DNA from: Plicaturopsis crispa FD-325 SS-3
Taxonomy: Eukaryota > Basidiomycota > Agaricomycetes > Amylocorticiales > Amylocorticiaceae
DNA: 64,000 nt
Reading direction: 5' to 3'
Assembly (NCBI GenBank): GCA_000827205.1
Contig: KN832558.1
Location: 1,251,960-1,315,959, forward strand
The translations under genes were made by a program, and so were the position numbers. How positions within the stretch are numbered: the stretch's first letter is position 1; every line of letters starts with the position of its first letter. Below are positions 59,937 to 64,000 of the stretch, in pieces. The notes below the pieces were generated by a model, which saw only the letters and a list, made by a program, of their open reading frames with translations, ran no database searches and was not told the origin of the DNA.

Positions 59937-60818
59937 CTACTTCGAAGGGAGGCTCGCCGGAAAGAAAGAGTCACTGCCTTTGTTTGCCTCATACCATGCC
60001 TCGTCGTGTGCGAGCAGCACCCTCACGCGTTCTATCTCGCGGAGCGCCTTAATCCTCCCGATCGTCTCCTCCGCCTTCGCCTTATCCTGATGTACCGACC
60101 TCCCATCCGGGAGTTCCGCTATGTGCCCGTGCCCCTCAAGAATGCACCAGTGATGAGCCGCATCACCCGCCAGGTATACCCACCCACCGTCAGCCGTCGT
60201 ACGCGCGAGGAGATTTATGTGCCCGGGGAGATGGCCGGGCGCGTCGACGATGTAGACGCTACCATCGCCATAGAGGTCATACGCCCTCGGGAACGGGCCT
60301 AGTGGCGCCCAATCGGACACGAACTGGGTGCGAGAAGGGGGAAGCAGGTCGGAGGCGAAGAATGACGCGGGATCGGCAGGGTACCCCGGCGACAACAGCG
60401 CGGCGCTCTCGGCGCCTACAACGAAGTTCGCATTCGTATACTGCGCGGAGTCACCGACGTGGTCCCAATGAAGGTGCGACAGCGCGACGGTGTCGATGTC
60501 GGATGGCTCAAGCCCGCCCTTGCGCAGGGACTCGGGCACATCCTGCGGCACACGGGATTTCATCGCCATGCTGATGAGCTGGACGACGGCTGGCGGGTAG
60601 CTGTCCAAGTCCTTGCGCATACCCAGGTCAAACAGGAGTGTTTTCCCGGTGCGAGAGTGCTTCAGCAGAAATGCGAGCGATGGAACGCTGATGGTAACGT
60701 CTGGCGCAGTGCCCGCGACAAAAAAAGCGAGTGGGCATGAAATGTGGCCACCCTCGAGGACGGATAGGGTGCAATATGCTTGGTCGGTCCCGGGTGGGGG
60801 GAGAGAAGGCTGCGCCAT
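59937..60818 (-). CDS. Metallo-beta-lactamase-fold hydrolase, lactonase-like
   Basis: An intronless 293-residue hydrolase. The zinc-binding signature HLHWDH lies in DTVALSHLHWDHVGDSAQYT (HxHxDH). The next ligands are the His in DAPGHLPGHINL, the Asp in WVYLAGDAAHHW and the His in VLLAHDEAWY. This set matches the N-acyl-homoserine-lactonase-like branch of the fold, which usually opens lactone rings. The N-terminal strand ISVPSLAFLLKHSRTGKTLL then FDLGMRKD is also typical. No signal peptide, so probably cytosolic. ATG 60818 is preceded by a repeat-rich promoter. The substrate is unknown; fungal mycotoxin- or quorum-signal lactones are possible. Confidence 0.85.
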   Translation of the reverse strand: MAQPSLPPPGTDQAYCTLSVLEGGHISCPLAFFVAGTAPDVTISVPSLAFLLKHSRTGKTLLFDLGMRKDLDSYPPAVVQLISMAMKSRVPQDVPESLRKGGLEPSDIDTVALSHLHWDHVGDSAQYTNANFVVGAESAALLSPGYPADPASFFASDLLPPSRTQFVSDWAPLGPFPRAYDLYGDGSVYIVDAPGHLPGHINLLARTTADGGWVYLAGDAAHHWCILEGHGHIAELPDGRSVHQDKAKAEETIGRIKALREIERVRVLLAHDEAWYEANKGSDSFFPASLPSK

Positions 60819-60876
60819 AGTTCCTTGCTAATATTTCGTTCTCTGAGTACTATTTATCGATAATCTTCGAGGTGAT

Positions 60877-60936
60877 GACTGGTACCGATGATATCGACTG
60901 GTACCGATGATATTGACTGGTGCCGGTGATGACTGG
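60877..60936 (+). repeat. 19-bp tandem repeat array
   Basis: Two near-identical 19-bp units (GACTGGTACCGATGATATC, then the same with a final T), a degenerate third unit and the start of a fourth. It lies 60-120 bases upstream of the lactonase-like start. Confidence 0.9.
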
Positions 60937-60939
60937 TTA

Positions 60940-60987
60940 TGCAAAGATTGTCGTGCCATATCATGCAGAGATTGTCGTGCCATATCT
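60940..60987 (+). repeat. 24-bp tandem duplication
   Basis: Two adjacent 24-bp copies sharing GATTGTCGTGCCATATC, differing at two positions. With the neighbouring 19-bp array it makes a 110-bp repeat-rich promoter upstream of the lactonase-like gene. Confidence 0.9.
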
Positions 60988-61582
60988 CGGAGGTCTGGGG
61001 TACATTTGCTACCGCGATATCGATGTTTAATTATAGCGCCTGCGCCGACGTCTTGAAGCTTGAACCTTGATCCACATTTTTGATAAGCAAAAACTCGTCA
61101 GCTTATACTTAGCTCGTACTCAACTGATGTCGTACGCGTTCAGCTGCAGCGCCCCAGGCTCACTGTCAAGGGCCGGAGGTGCAAGATCTTGACCACAGAC
61201 TTCTTGAACAAAACAAGCGCGACAACTCGAGTCTCGTGAAGACTATATGGTTTGCGTCTTTCAGGTCTCCGCGTGAGACCTAGGGGATTACATTGGCATT
61301 CAATGCTGTACATCCGTATCTTAATCCAAGCGCACAATGCCAGTGCATTGTTGACTTACGAGGTAGTATAACGTCCCGCACCGTCGGGATGTGTACGCCG
61401 TGCCAATATGCTGTTTCCTACAATGGAGATTGAAGATTGAGGCCCATCAGCCTGTCCCCGACCCCCTGCGCACCGTTCCTGAGCCGATGGTGGCGAGTGT
61501 GCAAAACTTGCCATATCAACTCCAGGGCTACAGATCAGAGATAACGGTGACCAGGGGATGCGGAACGTATGAAGTTGATGTG

Positions 61583-63169
61583 TTATGGCATTTGCAAGCG
61601 TCCACGAAGGTCTCTGGAAAGGAGATGGGCATGCCGTTCGGTGAAACCATCGCACCCGCTGATGATGACGTCTTCGAGTTGCTCGAGGGTGGGTTGTTGG
61701 TTTGCCTGGGCACCAGGGTACGGCAGTTTCCCGGTCGGACTGTCGGCGAGAACTTTTGCATACCGCGTTCGCGCCCCGATCGCGTCGACAATCGCGTCAC
61801 CCGACAGCTGCTGACAGTTGTACAGATACAAGTCGCGTAGCCGGGGTAAACGCACCCGCGTGACATCCTCACCCACGGCAGCATCGCTCGCTGAAATGCC
61901 ACTCCCCGCAGCGTGTCCATTCCCGGGGACTGCACTTACGGTCTCTGGCTTCAACAGCTGAATGACCGAGTCCGACATATCCGACGCGATAATGCGAAAT
62001 TTGGTCAGCTGGACGAGCCGGTCAAAGCACCACCGAAAGTCCTTGGTGCGCATATCGCTGTAGTCCATCTCGAGGACCTGGAGGGGCGGGCGGGAGCGCT
62101 TGATAAAGTTGCGCAGGCCCATGCCCGTGGCGTGGTCGGTATAAGGAGACTGTGAGAAATCGTGTGCCTCGTCATCACTGTCTCCGTCCTCGTACAGCAA
62201 ATCGTCCCCGTGGAGAGCGTCCGGCGGGTCGACCTCGACGTTGAGGAACTCGAGCACGAGATGCGAGAGCGTAGGCGCATATATGTGGGAGAGGAGCGTA
62301 CGGGCGGCGCAGGTGGCATATATGCGCAGAGAGTGGAGATGAGTGAGGACTGGGACAGGCAATGTGGAGCCTTGCCGCACCGGCAGCTCGCCAACGTCCT
62401 GAAGTCCTCCATCGAACGCAAAGTGCTCGAGACTGGGGCACACAGCGAGGAAAGAAAGGAGGTCTCGTGGGGTTGGGTGGTAGTCGAACGTCCGCTCCGA
62501 AATATGCAGCCGCGTGAAGCTGTAATGTTGCGGCGCGAGGCGGACAGCTGGGGGTAGCGTCATCATGGGGACATTCAGGGACAGCCCCAGTGCATGTTCG
62601 ACGAACGTGGATTCGTATCGTGTCGAAAGCTCGCTTGTATCTCTAAGGGTTATTTGCAGCCTAGGTACAGAGATGGGAGAGAATCCCGCAATGTCCAGGG
62701 TTTCATCGTGCGACCCGGGTCCATTCACGGTAAGCCTTCGCCACCGTTGTACGTGCGGGATGAAAGGCACCAGAAGTGGGAGGAGCATGTCTCTGTCTCC
62801 AACGTCGACCTCGACATCAAAGGGAAGCGGTGAGGAGCGCACGAGCCATATTTCGGAGAGAGCACGTGAGAAAGAAATTGACTGTGTCTGATCCCCAGAA
62901 GGGATCCAATCAGAGACAAAGATATGATTCCAGATGGGAGGCGAAGTGGCGATTGTCGTGTTCCAGAAGCGGCAGACAGAGGCAAGAGCGAGCGGGGCAA
63001 GGATGGCATCTCGGCTACAGAGCGTAAATATGTCGATGAGAATCTCGACTGGGAGAAACTGGATTCCAGAGGATGGTGGATGAGCATCCGTAGGCTCCCG
63101 AGGCGACAATAAGCAGCGGCAATTTGTGACGGGAACGCGATTACACTGGATACACCCTGCGCAACCCAT
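61583..63169 (-). CDS. F-box protein with leucine-rich-type repeats
   Basis: A single-exon, 528-residue protein starting at ATG 63169 (MGCAGCIQCNRVPVTNCRCL). The F-box follows at about residues 38-80: IQFLPVEILIDIFTLCSRDA, then LAPLALASVCRFWNTTIATS and PPIWNHIFV. Such boxes bind Skp1 and recruit targets to SCF ubiquitin ligases. The rest has irregular leucine-rich strands (CPSLEHFAFDGGLQDVGELP, LRDLYLYNCQQLSGDAIVDA, LEQLEDVIISGCDGFTERHA) typical of the expanded F-box families of Agaricomycetes. The Cys-rich N-terminus (CAGCIQC, NCRC) is unusual and might bind metal. The target is unknown. Confidence 0.85.
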   Translation of the reverse strand: MGCAGCIQCNRVPVTNCRCLLSPREPTDAHPPSSGIQFLPVEILIDIFTLCSRDAILAPLALASVCRFWNTTIATSPPIWNHIFVSDWIPSGDQTQSISFSRALSEIWLVRSSPLPFDVEVDVGDRDMLLPLLVPFIPHVQRWRRLTVNGPGSHDETLDIAGFSPISVPRLQITLRDTSELSTRYESTFVEHALGLSLNVPMMTLPPAVRLAPQHYSFTRLHISERTFDYHPTPRDLLSFLAVCPSLEHFAFDGGLQDVGELPVRQGSTLPVPVLTHLHSLRIYATCAARTLLSHIYAPTLSHLVLEFLNVEVDPPDALHGDDLLYEDGDSDDEAHDFSQSPYTDHATGMGLRNFIKRSRPPLQVLEMDYSDMRTKDFRWCFDRLVQLTKFRIIASDMSDSVIQLLKPETVSAVPGNGHAAGSGISASDAAVGEDVTRVRLPRLRDLYLYNCQQLSGDAIVDAIGARTRYAKVLADSPTGKLPYPGAQANQQPTLEQLEDVIISGCDGFTERHAHLLSRDLRGRLQMP

Positions 63170-64000
63170 GTCTCGTGTCCTGGCTCGCGGTGTCTGATGG
63201 TCCTGATGCTTGGGTAGCAGCTGCACTGATACTGTGATGACGTGGGGTCCACCCTCTAAGGGACTGTGTACAGCTAGCGTTAAAAGTAGTCAGTACGCTT
63301 CCTTGCAGTAAATCGCGCAGGCGTATATTTAATAAGTATCTGAATTGCTCACCAGAAAGCGACAAAGTCAAGTGAGGACGGTCTTCGTCCGTCACACCGA
63401 TGGACACAGTTATTCAGCGCTATTCAGCCACGATGTATTCACGCTTGAACATGGAAAAAGACCTGATTGCAGGTTGAGACGTTGGCAGCAGATATAGATC
63501 AAGGGCAAGCAAAGGGTAAGTTGTGAAATAAGAAACGCCTGTGAACCTATCGACCACTTTTGCTTCCTTCAGCGGTCCGTGCGGCCGGAGTGCTTATTGC
63601 TGTTTGCGAATATGTTGGCGGTCGCGCTGATTTCAATAACTTTTGCGCGCGGTACGCTCAAACAACTTTTGATTTTTATCTCTACGAATACCACACCTTT
63701 CTCCGTAATTCAAACTGATCTGAGATGCCCCATTGCATGCCGAGGTGCGCCCAAGCAGAATTTTGAGAAACGAGCGAGGATTGTATTCGACCCAAAATGG
63801 CAGGTGGTTCAGCCACAGCTTTCTCTGCCAGTAACTTTGGATTTTTGGCTCGACGAGCAATCAACGGATGAGCAAAATTCGACCTGTTCTGAGACCCTAC
63901 TGTCCTAACTGAGGTGTCCGTGAAGTATCTGGAGCATAATAACCAATATGTGATATGTACATGGATGCCTATCTCTGTAATACGATGCTGCTGTTCCCTG
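63170..64000. other. Right-edge region without a supported gene
   Basis: 831 bp. A 109-codon frame on plus (63579-63908) has no ATG at its head, and its hydrophobic start (LLLFANMLAVALISITFARG) could be chance. No RNA gene is seen. A gene may start beyond the edge. Confidence 0.35.

Larger units (their letters stand above)
60819..61582. other. Intergenic region between the lactonase-like and F-box genes
   Basis: 764 bp on the upstream side of the lactonase-like gene and the downstream side of the F-box gene. Besides the two repeat arrays no gene is supported. Confidence 0.4.

Noticed and set aside
63579-63908. 109-codon plus-strand frame near the right edge with a hydrophobic start
   Set aside because: It begins without ATG and has no family features; the hydrophobic stretch alone is not evidence.

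Overview
The window looks like nuclear DNA of a filamentous basidiomycete, most likely an Agaricomycete. Genes are dense and lie on both strands. Most are broken by many short introns (about 50-75 nt, GT-AG, often with a CTGAC/CTAAC-like branch site). The protein set is typical of mushrooms: a LolT-type class-V aminotransferase, a secreted GH18 chitinase, a small secreted double-psi beta-barrel protein, MYND-finger proteins and an F-box protein. All gene models below were assembled by hand from splice signals and reading frame. Exon borders are therefore predictions, and protein names rest on recognised motifs rather than on a search.

Layout. 1-7.7 kb: N-terminal part of the mitofusin Fzo1 (cut by the left edge), a PTAR1-like prenyltransferase-alpha-repeat protein, a small unknown protein, a homeodomain-like regulator and a His-rich mitochondrial membrane protein. 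7.9-10.6 kb: a LolT-like aminotransferase, head to head with COX20. 11.4-16.8 kb: a GH18 chitinase, then POLA2 and ORC2 sharing a 130-bp promoter that carries a MluI cell-cycle box. 16.8-21.4 kb: a gene-poor stretch with tRNA-Asp, a tRNA 5' fragment and a MITE-like inverted-repeat element. 21.4-25.5 kb: aquaglyceroporin, nitronate monooxygenase and a secreted double-psi beta-barrel protein. 27.8-32.6 kb: a cytochrome-b5 protein, a tandem Cys4-knuckle protein and a MYND/Mss51-C protein. 32.8-46.4 kb: Tcp11/Sok1-like, V-ATPase subunit B, tubulin cofactor D and a Bud22-like ribosome-biogenesis protein. 46.7-56.1 kb: a second MYND protein, a Ptc2-type PP2C phosphatase, a NUDCD1-like protein and an aldo-keto reductase. 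56.5-63.2 kb: a large membrane protein joining a nucleotide-sugar-transporter-like half to a lumenal glycosyltransferase-like half, an intronless metallo-beta-lactamase-fold lactonase-like enzyme and an F-box protein.

Most genes are unrelated housekeeping genes, and no classical secondary-metabolite cluster is visible. Two divergent pairs look functional: POLA2/ORC2 (both needed to start DNA replication) and the aminotransferase/COX20 pair. The most unusual items are the transporter-glycosyltransferase fusion, the tandem Cys4-knuckle protein, extreme splicing architecture (a start codon isolated by an intron, 13-nt and 6-nt micro-exons, a GC-AG intron), and the tRNA/MITE neighbourhood near 18 kb.
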